Assembly: GCF_001404695.1 (NCBI RefSeq)
Contig: NZ_CZAQ01000009.1
Coordinates: 1 to 64,000, forward strand
Direction: 5' to 3'
Length of the DNA stretch: 64,000 nucleotides
DNA from: Collinsella aerofaciens
Lineage (GTDB): Bacteria > Actinomycetota > Coriobacteriia > Coriobacteriales > Coriobacteriaceae
This document shows positions 1 to 7,755 of this stretch, piece by piece (the stretch's first letter is position 1; every line of letters starts with the position of its first letter). The notes below the pieces were generated by a model, which did no database searches, was not told where the DNA came from, and saw nothing but the letters and a program-made list of their open reading frames with translations. The translations under genes and the position numbers were made by a program.

Positions 1-70
1 CGAGGCGGCATAGGATATCAACCGTGTTCCAGGTTCCAGGACGCCGGGCCGACTCGCTTCGGATCGGGCG

Positions 71-274
71 CTACACCAACTTTCTCGACACTACCACGAT
101 AGCGACCGAACCGCAACGTGGGCAGCGCCGGATTTCGTAGCCAGCTCCCGCCGCGTCGTCGAACATGGCGGCGCGGATGACGTCGCGCACCGACTCGATT
201 GCGCGGCGGCGCTCGGACTTGCTGAGCCGGGATAGGCCCATCTTCAGGCTGATGACAAGATCGTCGGCGTCCAT
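71..274 (-). pseudogene. N-terminal remnant of a zinc-ribbon transposase
   Basis: A 67-residue frame with a good ribosome binding site (AGGAGG four bases before the ATG). The first 45 residues are helical and basic, and are followed by a CPRCG half zinc ribbon, the arrangement found at the N-terminus of IS1595-type and related transposases. The second Cys pair and the DDE domain are missing: after CPRCGS the frame changes to unrelated residues and stops. I read it as a transposase truncated or frameshifted just inside its zinc ribbon, left at the edge of the accessory block. The family assignment is tentative because only the first domain survives. A short genuine zinc-ribbon protein cannot be excluded. 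Confidence 0.5.
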
Positions 275-367
275 GGTTCCTCCTTCAACGTTAATGAAGG
301 ATAGCCCGTCGCGGTGACATCGGATTTATGTCACTCCTGGTCTAACAGAGCCAAAAATTTTGCCGTT

Positions 368-400
368 CCTATCCGGCGTTTGCGCATTGCGCCGGATAGG
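368..400. repeat. Perfect 11-bp inverted repeat between transposase remnant and tet(W)
   Basis: CCTATCCGGCG at 368-378 is repeated inverted at 390-400 with an 11-base loop. On the minus strand a short T-run lies about a dozen bases beyond it, so it could terminate tet(W) transcription. It could equally be an end of the lost insertion sequence. The rest of 275-467 shows no gene. Confidence 0.6.
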
Positions 401-467
401 TCGGGCGGTCATTCGGGCAGGTATATTTCGCAATAGCCAGCAATGAACGCTTGCATTGCGCAAGACG

Positions 468-2387
468 TTACATTATCTTCTGAAACATATGGCGCACCTT
501 GTCCAGGCGGCTGTTTGGACGGCGGGGCTGGATGACCGGCTGACCGACAGCGGCCTGATATCCTTTCAGCTCTGTAAGGCATACGCTCCGCCCGTTGGTG
601 TAAAAGGCCAGATCAGTACGGTATGCCTGTATACAGCGGGCGGGAATCTCGCCAGTAATGACAACTTCATCCTTTTTTACCTGGGCCGTTTCGATGGTGG
701 CACAGTATTTCGGTGCATCATGATAAGCCCTGGAAAGGTATTCCTGGGGCGCATAGAGGATGAAGGAGAGATAAGGTTCCAGCAGCTGCGTCCCCGATTC
801 CTTCAATGCCTGTTCCAATACAATCGGGGCCAATGAGCGGAAGTCCGCCGGCGTGCTGACCGGACTGTAATAAAGCCCGTATTCAAAGCAAATCTTACAG
901 TCCGTTACGTTCCAGCCGAACAAGCCCTGCTCCAGCCCGTAACGGATACCATCCCTGACAGCGTTTTGAAAACTCTGGTTCAAGTATCCCAGCGAAACCC
1001 GGCTCTCGTATTGTACACCGGAGCCAAGCGGGAGTGGTGTAACAGACAGTCCGATGGATGCCCAAAACGGGTTGGGCGGCACCTCGATATGGATGGTGTG
1101 GCTGGCTGCTTTGAGCGGCCGCTCCATATAAATGACGGTGGGTTCCTTTACCACTGTTTCAAGCTTGTATTTTTCCGACAGCAAAGCGGAAACAACCTCC
1201 AACTGCACCCGGCCCAAAAAAGAAAGAATGATCTCATGGGTGATGGAATCCACCTCGCAGCGCAAAAGCGGGTCAGTATCCGCAAGTTGCGTAAGAGCGT
1301 CCAGCAGCCGTTCTCTTTGCGCTGCCGTTTTCGGCGCAATCGACGTCCGCAGCATGGGGAGGGGGTCCTCACGCCACCTTTTACGAGGGAGCCGGGTTGG
1401 GTCCCCTAATACATCGTTTAACCTCACGCTGTCGCTGGGAAGGATAACAATTTCACCCGGATAAGCGGTGTCTGTCCGAACAATTTCCCCTTTGGATGGA
1501 ATACGCATCTCTGTGATTTTCAGCTTTTCTCTCCCGGCCAGGGCCACCGTATCCCGCAGGCGCAGCGTTCCGCTGTATAGCCGCAAATAGATGAGCCGCT
1601 GGCCACAATCTGTATACTCCACCTTGAAAACGCTGCCGCATAGGGCGTCGCTCCCCTGTTCCCCAATCGGTTGGAACAGCCCTGTCACCGCATCCATCAA
1701 CGGTTGAATGCCAAGGCCCTTTTTGGCGCTGCCATGATAGACCGGGAACAGGGAGGCGTCTTGAACCCGCCGCTGTTCCTCCTGCGCAAGTTCTTCCCGG
1801 CTGATTGGTTCTCCTGCGATATACTTTTCCAATAATTCATCGTTATTTTCGATGACCGCATCCCATGCTTCTATGTCGGTATTTTCCTCCAGGACTATTT
1901 CCGGGGACAGCGACACCGTCTGCTTGATGATAATATCGGCGGAGAGCTTATCCCGAACAGACTGATACACGCCCTGCAAATCAACGCCAGCCTGGTCGAT
2001 CTTATTGATAAAGATAACGGTGGGAATGTCCATTTTCCGCAGGGCATGGAACAGAATACGGGTCTGGGCCTGCACACCATCTTTAGCGGAGATCACCAAG
2101 ATGGCCCCATCTAAAACAGCCAAAGAGCGGTACACCTCCGCCAAAAAATCCATGTGGCCGGGCGTATCCACAATGTTGACTTTACATCTGTGCCACTGGA
2201 AGGAAGTGACTGCCGCTTGAATGGTAATCCCACGCTGCCGCTCCAAAAGCATGGTGTCCGTCCTCGTTGTCCCTTTTTCGACGCTCCCCGGTTCTGAAAT
2301 GGCTCCGCTGGCATATAGCAGGCTCTCCGTCAAGGTTGTCTTTCCAGCGTCTACATGGGCAAGAATCCCGATATTGATAATGTTCAT
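468..2387 (-). CDS. tetW: Tetracycline resistance ribosomal protection protein Tet(W)
   Basis: A 639-residue EF-G-like translational GTPase that binds tetracycline-stalled ribosomes and releases the drug. The G1 loop (HVDAGKTT, residues 11-18), DTPGH (74-78) and NKID (128-131) are intact, and the full EF-G-like C-terminal domains follow. From memory the sequence tracks Tet(W) much more closely than Tet(O) or Tet(M), and its length matches Tet(W). I chose the ATG at 2387 (MNIINIGIL) because GGAGG lies seven bases upstream; a frame extended by eight residues would start inside that ribosome binding site. The gene is preceded by its own promoter and leader attenuator. No mobilisation gene is visible next to it, and host-like sequence starts almost directly after its stop codon. 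Confidence 0.96.
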   Translation of the reverse strand: MNIINIGILAHVDAGKTTLTESLLYASGAISEPGSVEKGTTRTDTMLLERQRGITIQAAVTSFQWHRCKVNIVDTPGHMDFLAEVYRSLAVLDGAILVISAKDGVQAQTRILFHALRKMDIPTVIFINKIDQAGVDLQGVYQSVRDKLSADIIIKQTVSLSPEIVLEENTDIEAWDAVIENNDELLEKYIAGEPISREELAQEEQRRVQDASLFPVYHGSAKKGLGIQPLMDAVTGLFQPIGEQGSDALCGSVFKVEYTDCGQRLIYLRLYSGTLRLRDTVALAGREKLKITEMRIPSKGEIVRTDTAYPGEIVILPSDSVRLNDVLGDPTRLPRKRWREDPLPMLRTSIAPKTAAQRERLLDALTQLADTDPLLRCEVDSITHEIILSFLGRVQLEVVSALLSEKYKLETVVKEPTVIYMERPLKAASHTIHIEVPPNPFWASIGLSVTPLPLGSGVQYESRVSLGYLNQSFQNAVRDGIRYGLEQGLFGWNVTDCKICFEYGLYYSPVSTPADFRSLAPIVLEQALKESGTQLLEPYLSFILYAPQEYLSRAYHDAPKYCATIETAQVKKDEVVITGEIPARCIQAYRTDLAFYTNGRSVCLTELKGYQAAVGQPVIQPRRPNSRLDKVRHMFQKIM

Positions 2388-2414
2388 GTCTATCCTCCAT
2401 ACAAGGCCCAAATG

Positions 2415-2457
2415 GGCGCAAAAATCCCCAGCGGCTAATACTTTTACCGCTGGGGAT
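2415..2457 (-). terminator. tet(W) leader terminator hairpin (attenuator)
   Basis: An 11-bp perfect stem (ATCCCCAGCGG at 2424-2434 with its complement at 2447-2457) followed on the minus strand by five T residues. It lies between the tet(W) promoter and the tet(W) start. Attenuation by such a hairpin is the established arrangement for ribosomal-protection tet genes such as tet(M). Confidence 0.8.
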
Positions 2458-2519
2458 CATGACTTCGGACAAACAGAAGTATGACGGCTTACATGAGCCG
2501 CTGTCCGTCACGATATTTA

Positions 2520-2582
2520 CTAAAAAGGCAAAAGTATTCTTAAATTGGGTACAAAAACTAAGCCCCTGCAAGGGGCAATCAT
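2520..2582 (-). CDS. Possible second tet(W) leader ORF, 20 codons
   Basis: An ATG at 2582 opens a 20-codon frame (MIAPCRGLVFVPNLRILLPF) ending at 2520, inside the leader. An in-frame ATG at 2594 would add four codons. It has no clear ribosome binding site. The frame runs through the leader hairpin 2527-2544/2607-2623, so ribosome passage here would alter leader folding. Whether it is translated is unknown. Confidence 0.35.
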   Translation of the reverse strand: MIAPCRGLVFVPNLRILLPF

Positions 2583-2623
2583 TTTTGCGCCCATTATCAA
2601 ATTTTATTTAAGAATACCTTGCC
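2527..2623 (-). promoter_or_regulatory. tet(W) leader long-range hairpin
   Basis: Bases 2607-2623 are complementary to 2527-2544 with small mismatches (core AGTATTCTTAAA). Together with the downstream terminator this gives the nested stems expected of a tet(M)-style transcription attenuator. A third small perfect hairpin (GCCCCTTGCAGGGGC in the minus sense) sits in its loop at about 2562-2576. Confidence 0.7.
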
Positions 2624-2627
2624 GCAT
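2604..2627 (-). CDS. tet(W) leader peptide, 7 residues
   Basis: A seven-codon frame (MRQGILK, stop TAA) with a well-spaced GGAG eight bases before its ATG, starting about twenty bases after the predicted transcription start. It overlaps the upstream arm of the leader hairpin. Ribosome progress over this peptide would control that arm, which fits translation-linked attenuation relieved when drug-stalled ribosomes slow down. Confidence 0.6.
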   Translation of the reverse strand: MRQGILK

Positions 2628-2655
2628 ATTTTTTACTCCTTTTCTGGATTAAATC

Positions 2656-2684
2656 ATTGTATCACATCAGTTTTAGGAAAGCAA
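2656..2684 (-). promoter_or_regulatory. tet(W) promoter
   Basis: On the minus strand TTGCTT (2684-2679), 17 bases, then TACAAT (2661-2656): a close match to a housekeeping sigma-70/SigA promoter with ideal spacing, placing the transcript start near 2649, just ahead of the leader peptide. Confidence 0.8.
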
Positions 2685-2723
2685 GTACCTAAAAGAAATT
2701 TTTCTTCCCCTTATATGTAACAA

Positions 2724-2966
2724 TCATACCGGCTTCCTAGCGTTCAGAATGGTTTCTGCTGTCTGCTGTGGTGTTTGGTTGGAATTGTCCAGCCAAAAGC
2801 CGATCCGTGGTGTTGTCTGCATAAATGTATCGTATAAGGTTTCAACCGTAAAGCCGGAATAGCCTGTTTTCTCCCTGTATCGTTCCCTTCCTTTTATTAT
2901 TTCCACATCTGGACAAAGAACGACAACCTCAACAGGGTATTTATGCGGCACAAAAAATATGTACAT
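2724..2966 (-). pseudogene. C-terminal fragment of a small kinase-like protein
   Basis: 80 residues remain, low in G+C compared with the host. The sequence (VEVVVLCPDVEIIKGRERYR, then a GFTVETLYDTFMQ segment and a final helix) resembles the C-terminal half of small P-loop kinases or phosphotransferases, but no Walker A motif is present. The frame is open only three codons above the ATG before a stop, so the 5' part, including the P-loop, is gone. It sits directly upstream of the tet(W) promoter on the same strand and is probably a leftover of the element that carried tet(W). The function is only guessed. Confidence 0.5.
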
Positions 2967-3082
2967 GTAACTAATTCAACACATTTATAATTTGAATAAG
3001 GACATTATAGCATTTACTAAATACAAATTCAATGTATACGGAAATAAAGATATAAGGAGTGGGAAGGATTCCGCCGTAGTCG

Positions 3083-3124
3083 GCATTGTAGGAAAATCCA
3101 AAAGTTTAGATTTTCCCACAATGC
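3083..3124. repeat. Strong hairpin at the right side of the accessory block
   Basis: GCATTGT-A-GGAAAATC (3083-3098) pairs with GATTTTCC-C-ACAATGC (3109-3124): 15 base pairs with a single mismatch. It lies in AT-rich sequence between the kinase fragment and the end of the AI-2E transporter gene and may be a terminator or a remnant of a mobile-element end. No gene is evident in 2967-3196. Confidence 0.6.
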
Positions 3125-3196
3125 TTATCTTTTGGTCTTTGGTTCGGAATAGTGTAGTGCTGGCGGTCTATCTCTTGTTTTCGGTTGCTTGCTTCC

Positions 3197-4495
3197 TTAC
3201 CGTACATGAGCATTGATCCAGGGATTATCGAACTCGGGCTTAGGCATCGCTTGGGCCTCGGGCGCAGTCTCGTTGCCGATGAGCTCGGACTCGTAAATGA
3301 AGGTGTCGTCGCCGAGCGCGTCGTAGGCGGCGACCGGGTTGCCATCGGCATCGCGGTACGGTGTGCCCTTAAACACGGCGCCGTCATAGGCCACAAGCTG
3401 GCGGCCGGTCTCATTCTCGAAGTAGTACACGAAGATACCTTTGAGGGCCGCACAAAGCGGGATGGCAATAATCATGCCGATGGGGCCCATGAGTGCCGAG
3501 CCAATAACGAGCGCCGTGAGGCTCATGATGGGATGCACCTGCACCGAGCTCTGCATAACCTTAGGCGAAATCACGTTATCGGTGACGTTTTGCGCGACCA
3601 TCGTCACAATAAGCGTCCATAACGCCAACATGGGGCTGAACATGAAACCAAGCACTGTGGCGATTGCTGCGCTCACCCAAGGACCGACGACCGGAACCAA
3701 ATGCATGATGCCGGTAAAGATAGCCATGAGCGCCGCATACGGATGGCCGATGATCATAAAACCGATAAAGGCGAGGAAACCACCACAGATGGACGTCACG
3801 ACCATACCGCGCATGTAGCCGCCGACAGAGCGAGAAAGGATGGCGACCATAAAGCGGTACGAGGTCTCCTTCTCCTGACCGATGATGGTGCAAATCTCGT
3901 GATGCATGCGAGGGTAGTCGCAGGCCATCCAGTAGGCAAGCACCAGACCAAGGAAGATCACGAACAACTGCGAGGCCGTATTGGTGATGAGCGGGAACAC
4001 ACCGCGGCCAAGCTCGGCAGCAATCTGAGACACATACTTCGATGCCACGGCAACCAGCGACGAAAGATTATCGTCCAAATACTCCTTGAGCGGCGTGTTG
4101 TTGAGCGTCTTGGCATGCGAGATCATCTCGTTGAGATCGCCACCTGCAACACGAAGCTGCTCGGGCAGGCGGCTCAGGACTTCCATGATCTGACCAAAGA
4201 GAATCGGCGACAAGATGCAAACGACGCCGACGAGCACGGCAACAACAACAATAAGCGCGATAAGCGAACCGATGCCGCGATTCACGCCATGGTGCTCGAG
4301 CCAATTGGTGATCGGGGACATCACAAAAGCAATGATGGAGCCGACGGCAAGAAACTCAATAACCGGTGCCAGGATGCCCATAAGGTTAAAGATGACAGCA
4401 GCAATAACAATGCAGCCGACAACGGCCCAAATGCGCAGCGTCAGAATGCGGGTGTCGCGCAGCACGCGATCGGTTTGTTGGGGGTGCTCACTCAT
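3197..4495 (-). CDS. AI-2E family (PF01594) membrane transporter
   Basis: 432 residues with about eight hydrophobic segments. The N-terminal pair is at roughly residues 25-80, followed by a soluble amphipathic stretch to about residue 170 and a C-terminal block of helices ending near residue 345, which is the layout of the AI-2E/PerM/YtvI permeases. The hydrophilic C-terminal tail of about 85 residues is longer than usual. Family members export AI-2-like signals or act as Na+/H+ antiporters; the substrate here cannot be told. The start ATG overlaps the stop of the sigma-factor gene by four bases (ATGA), so it is the last gene of the sigma operon. The accessory block begins immediately after its stop codon. 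Confidence 0.85.
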   Translation of the reverse strand: MSEHPQQTDRVLRDTRILTLRIWAVVGCIVIAAVIFNLMGILAPVIEFLAVGSIIAFVMSPITNWLEHHGVNRGIGSLIALIVVVAVLVGVVCILSPILFGQIMEVLSRLPEQLRVAGGDLNEMISHAKTLNNTPLKEYLDDNLSSLVAVASKYVSQIAAELGRGVFPLITNTASQLFVIFLGLVLAYWMACDYPRMHHEICTIIGQEKETSYRFMVAILSRSVGGYMRGMVVTSICGGFLAFIGFMIIGHPYAALMAIFTGIMHLVPVVGPWVSAAIATVLGFMFSPMLALWTLIVTMVAQNVTDNVISPKVMQSSVQVHPIMSLTALVIGSALMGPIGMIIAIPLCAALKGIFVYYFENETGRQLVAYDGAVFKGTPYRDADGNPVAAYDALGDDTFIYESELIGNETAPEAQAMPKPEFDNPWINAHVR

Positions 4496-5283
4496 GAACG
4501 AATCATCACTCCGTCGGGGTCGATCTTGTCCTGAATCTTCTTAAGCGTGCGGCGCAGCAGACGCGAAACCTGCACCTGAGAAATACCCAGCTTCTTGGCA
4601 ATCTCAATCTGGGTCATGCCCTTCACAAAGCGCAGCTCGATGACTTCGCGCTCGCGCGGCGAGAAATCGCGGATGGCCTCTTCAATGACCAGACGGTCAT
4701 CGGTAAAGTCGAGCTCGTTGTCGTCGTCGGCGTAGCGGTCGAGAATCGAGGGCGCATCGTCGGAATCGGACGCACCAGGAGCCTCGATGGGCACCGAGGT
4801 ATAGGCCGAAGACGATTCCATAGCCTCCAGGACCTCGTCGACGGTCACGTCCAGGTACTCAGCGATTTCTTCGACCTTGGGCGAGCGCTGCAACTCGTTG
4901 GTAAGCTTGTCGGTAGCCTGGTTAACCTTGGCAGAAAGCTCCTGCAGGCGACGAGGCACGCGCACGCTCCAGCCCTTGTCACGGAAGTGACGCTTGATCT
5001 CGCCCAAGATGGTGGGCGTGGCAAACGTGGTGAACTCGAGCCCGCGCTCAGGGTCAAAGCGGTCGATCGCCTTGAGCAGGCCCAAATAGCCAACCTGCAT
5101 CAGGTCGTCGAGCGGCTCGCCGCGATTCTTAAATTTGTTGGCAAGAAACCTTACCAGGTTCATATGGGACATGACGAGCTGCTCGCGGGCTTCCGGATCA
5201 CCGGTCTCCTTATAACGACGAAATAGCTCGCGGGTTTTCTCCTTGTCCCAAGCGGCCTTGCCGCTCCGGGAACGTTCGGTCAT
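4492..5283 (-). CDS. SigB/SigF/SigG-type RNA polymerase sigma factor
   Basis: 263 residues with sigma regions 2 (DDLMQVGYLGLLKAIDRFD, about residues 58-76), 3 (about 100-150) and 4 (helix-turn-helix MTQIEIAKKLGISQVQVSRL, about 224-243). It lacks region 1.1, which distinguishes it from the rpoD product in this window. The family directs general stress or developmental transcription and is normally held by an RsbW/SpoIIAB-type anti-sigma kinase. One base separates its ATG from the stop of the RsbW-like gene and it overlaps the AI-2E gene by four, so the set is translationally coupled. An acidic insert (about residues 170-195) between regions 3 and 4 is longer than usual. Confidence 0.93.
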   Translation of the reverse strand: MTERSRSGKAAWDKEKTRELFRRYKETGDPEAREQLVMSHMNLVRFLANKFKNRGEPLDDLMQVGYLGLLKAIDRFDPERGLEFTTFATPTILGEIKRHFRDKGWSVRVPRRLQELSAKVNQATDKLTNELQRSPKVEEIAEYLDVTVDEVLEAMESSSAYTSVPIEAPGASDSDDAPSILDRYADDDNELDFTDDRLVIEEAIRDFSPREREVIELRFVKGMTQIEIAKKLGISQVQVSRLLRRTLKKIQDKIDPDGVMIRS

Positions 5284-5284
5284 A

Positions 5285-5662
5285 TTAGATATCCGCCTTG
5301 AGGTCGAGGGAAAGCGTTAAGGGCGCCGCAGTCTTTTCGTAGGAATCGCACACGCTCGCGAGGATGAGCTCGGCATACACCGCAGCCTGGTCGTTTTCAT
5401 CAACCGTAGCCTGGTCTCCAAAGGTAATAGTCATGCCAACGTGAGTCTCATCGACATCGAATTTGATGGTGATGTCGTCGCAGTCGACCGCGGTGCACCC
5501 AAAGATGAAAGCCTCCTCGGCAGCCATGCGGATGTCCTCGATGCGATCGACAGACATGGAGCACAGGGCACCAACGTTGGCCGCCGTCATGCGCACAAGT
5601 CGAGCGAGACGCGGGTCGCCGGCAACGGTCAGCGTGATGGGGCAGGTTGCTTCGCTACTCAT
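5285..5662 (-). CDS. Degenerate RsbW/SpoIIAB-like anti-sigma protein
   Basis: 125 residues. I start at the ATG at 5662 (MSSEATCP), which has GGAG seven bases upstream and overlaps the previous gene by eight bases; a longer frame would run deep into that gene. Size, position directly before the sigma gene and the helix MAAEEAFIFG match the N-box of GHKL anti-sigma kinases. However, the Mg-binding Asn expected three residues after the A of EA is Phe, and the glycine motifs (DxGxG, GxGL) are absent from the C-terminal half. It may bind the sigma factor without kinase activity. No RsbV-type antagonist gene is adjacent. Confidence 0.7.
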   Translation of the reverse strand: MSSEATCPITLTVAGDPRLARLVRMTAANVGALCSMSVDRIEDIRMAAEEAFIFGCTAVDCDDITIKFDVDETHVGMTITFGDQATVDENDQAAVYAELILASVCDSYEKTAAPLTLSLDLKADI

Positions 5663-6245
5663 CGCAGGACTCCTCAGAGGACTCGGCGGGCGTATAGGTG
5701 TAATACTGAGCCGGCTTGCCAACATGCTTATGGCAATCATCGTCGCCCGCGGCGGCCTCGTCCCCGGCTTCGCCAATCAAGACGCGCTCGGTCGGCTGCT
5801 CGGCTTCGGCGGCAGAGGAAAGCTTGCGCTCGGCGTCGGCCGCGGGAGCCTTCACCTTGTTAATGAGTTTCTGCACGGCACCTGCCGCGGAATCAGTTAC
5901 ACTCGACACAGCATTGCTGGCCTCGGCCATGCTGCCCGTAACCTCGGAAATGTCGCGAACCACGGCCTCAACTTCTACGAGATTGGAGGTAAGGGCGTCG
6001 ACGGCGGTCTTGCTCGACTTAAGCAGCGGCTCCATCTGGGCAAGTGCCGGCGTAAGCTCGTCGACAGCACCGTCGAGTTTTGCCACCACCGGCTGCGCCT
6101 CGGCGATGGTGTTGTTGAGGTCGTTCACGGTCTTATCGAGCGAATCGACAACGTTGCGGGTCTTGCGCAGGGTAAGCGCGAGCTCAACGATAGCCCACAC
6201 GCCGGCAACGGCGAGCAGCAGCAAGGCGATTTGAATGGGACTCAT
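5655..6245 (-). CDS. DUF948-like membrane-anchored coiled-coil protein
   Basis: 196 residues from the ATG at 6245 (GGGAGG five bases upstream). One N-terminal membrane helix (about residues 4-24) is followed by a long hydrophilic helical region rich in Val, Asp and Ala with heptad character (about 30-145) and a polar, acidic tail. This is the DUF948/YtxG-type architecture; YtxG-like proteins belong to the SigB general stress regulon in Bacillus. It is the first gene of the sigma operon and overlaps the RsbW-like gene. Its role may be structural or as a membrane tether for the anti-sigma protein, which is inference. Confidence 0.75.
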   Translation of the reverse strand: MSPIQIALLLLAVAGVWAIVELALTLRKTRNVVDSLDKTVNDLNNTIAEAQPVVAKLDGAVDELTPALAQMEPLLKSSKTAVDALTSNLVEVEAVVRDISEVTGSMAEASNAVSSVTDSAAGAVQKLINKVKAPAADAERKLSSAAEAEQPTERVLIGEAGDEAAAGDDDCHKHVGKPAQYYTYTPAESSEESCDE

Positions 6246-6345
6246 ACAAGCCTCCCAAAGGAATCGAAATACAGACGCTTTCCATGGTACCCCAAAGGGG
6301 ACCGAACATGCCAAGAGCAGCAACGTGGGACAAAATTATCAGCAG

Positions 6346-7710
6346 CTACTTCGGTGCATTCCCGCTACGGTCACGTTCGCTTTGTTCTACGCGCCATTCT
6401 TCCCAACCACGGCCGGCAGGCCGCCAAAATGCACCGCGTTCTAAGCCTTCGGGCAAATAGCGCTGGTCGACCCAGCCTTCGGGATAATCGTGCGGATACT
6501 TATACACACCGTATTCATCGCTGCCCGGGCGATGGCGATCGCGCAGATAACTCGGCACCTCGCGAAGCCCACTAGAGTGGATATCGGCAAGCGCCGCATC
6601 GATCGAAGCCTCACACGCGTTGGATTTAGGCGCCAAGCACACATAGAGTGCAGCCTGAGCCAGGTTAATACGGCACTCGGGATAGCCAATGACCTCGGCA
6701 GACTTAAACGCGGCATGCGCCACCAAAAGCGCCTGCGGATCGGCGTTGCCAACGTCCTCAGAAGCCTGAATCATAATACGGCGAGCGATAAACTTGGGAT
6801 CCTCCCCCGCATCAATCATGCGCGCGAGCCAATAGATCGTAGCATCGGGGTCGCTACCGCGCATAGACTTAATAAACGCACTGATAATGTCGTAGTGCAT
6901 GTCGCCGTTTTTGTCGTACGAAAAGCCACGACGCGGGTTGGCAATCTTTACGTCATCCACGGTGATGGGATAGCGCTCCCCCGCCGCCGGCGCTGGCGTT
7001 CCCTCCGTATCGGGACGCGTGACGGCAATCTCGCTCGCCAGCTCAAGTGTCGTCAGGGCCGAGCGTGCATCACCCGCAGCCAGCGTACAAATGGTCTTGA
7101 CCGTATCCTCATCGGCCGAGAACTTACCGTTCAGGCCCTGAGGTGCCTCGAGCGCACGCTCGATAAGCATGGCGATATCCTCGTCCTTTAAATGCTCAAG
7201 CTCCACGACTCGACCACGTGAGAGCAGCGCCGAGTTGACCTCGAAGTACGGATTCTCCGTCGTAGCGCCAATCATAATGACGGTACGGTTCTCAACTGCA
7301 TGCAGCAGGGCATCCTGCTGCGACTTAGAGAAGCGGTGAATCTCATCGATGAATAGAATGGTGCGGCGGTCGTACGTATTCAGGCGCGTCTTGGCCTCGT
7401 CAATCACGCGGCGCAAGTCCTTTACGGTGCCCGTCACGGCGCTGACCTCGACAAACTCGCTCTTGGTATGGTTGGCGATAATGTGGGCCAGCGTCGTCTT
7501 GCCCGTGCCAGCCGGGCCGTACAGAATCACGCTCGACAGCACGTCATGCTCAATCGCGGCGCGCAGCCACGAGCCCTTACCGACGGCCTTTTGCTGGCCC
7601 ACATACTCGTCGAGCGAATTGGGGCGCATACGCACCGCAAGCGGGGCATTCTGAAAAGAGCGCTCGCGCGTCGAAGCAGAAAAAAGGTCGTCCATAGCCA
7701 TCCCGTGCAT
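6346..7710 (-). CDS. rarA: Replication-associated recombination protein RarA (MgsA)
   Basis: About 454 residues of a AAA+ ATPase related to clamp loaders that acts at stalled replication forks. It shows MRPNSLDEYVGQQ at the start of the AAA domain, Walker A GPAGTGKTT (near residue 70), Walker B LFIDEIHRF, sensor GATTENPYFEVNSALLSRGRVV, and the family-specific C-terminal tetramerisation region (YDIISAFIKSMRGSDPDATIYWLARMI). The start is uncertain: TTG at 7713 and ATGs at 7710, 7701 and 7695 are all in frame and none has a convincing ribosome binding site. Confidence 0.94.
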   Translation of the reverse strand: MHGMAMDDLFSASTRERSFQNAPLAVRMRPNSLDEYVGQQKAVGKGSWLRAAIEHDVLSSVILYGPAGTGKTTLAHIIANHTKSEFVEVSAVTGTVKDLRRVIDEAKTRLNTYDRRTILFIDEIHRFSKSQQDALLHAVENRTVIMIGATTENPYFEVNSALLSRGRVVELEHLKDEDIAMLIERALEAPQGLNGKFSADEDTVKTICTLAAGDARSALTTLELASEIAVTRPDTEGTPAPAAGERYPITVDDVKIANPRRGFSYDKNGDMHYDIISAFIKSMRGSDPDATIYWLARMIDAGEDPKFIARRIMIQASEDVGNADPQALLVAHAAFKSAEVIGYPECRINLAQAALYVCLAPKSNACEASIDAALADIHSSGLREVPSYLRDRHRPGSDEYGVYKYPHDYPEGWVDQRYLPEGLERGAFWRPAGRGWEEWRVEQSERDRSGNAPK

Positions 7711-7755
7711 CAATCAAAATCGTTGTTGACCAACAGTATACCGAAAGGATACGAA

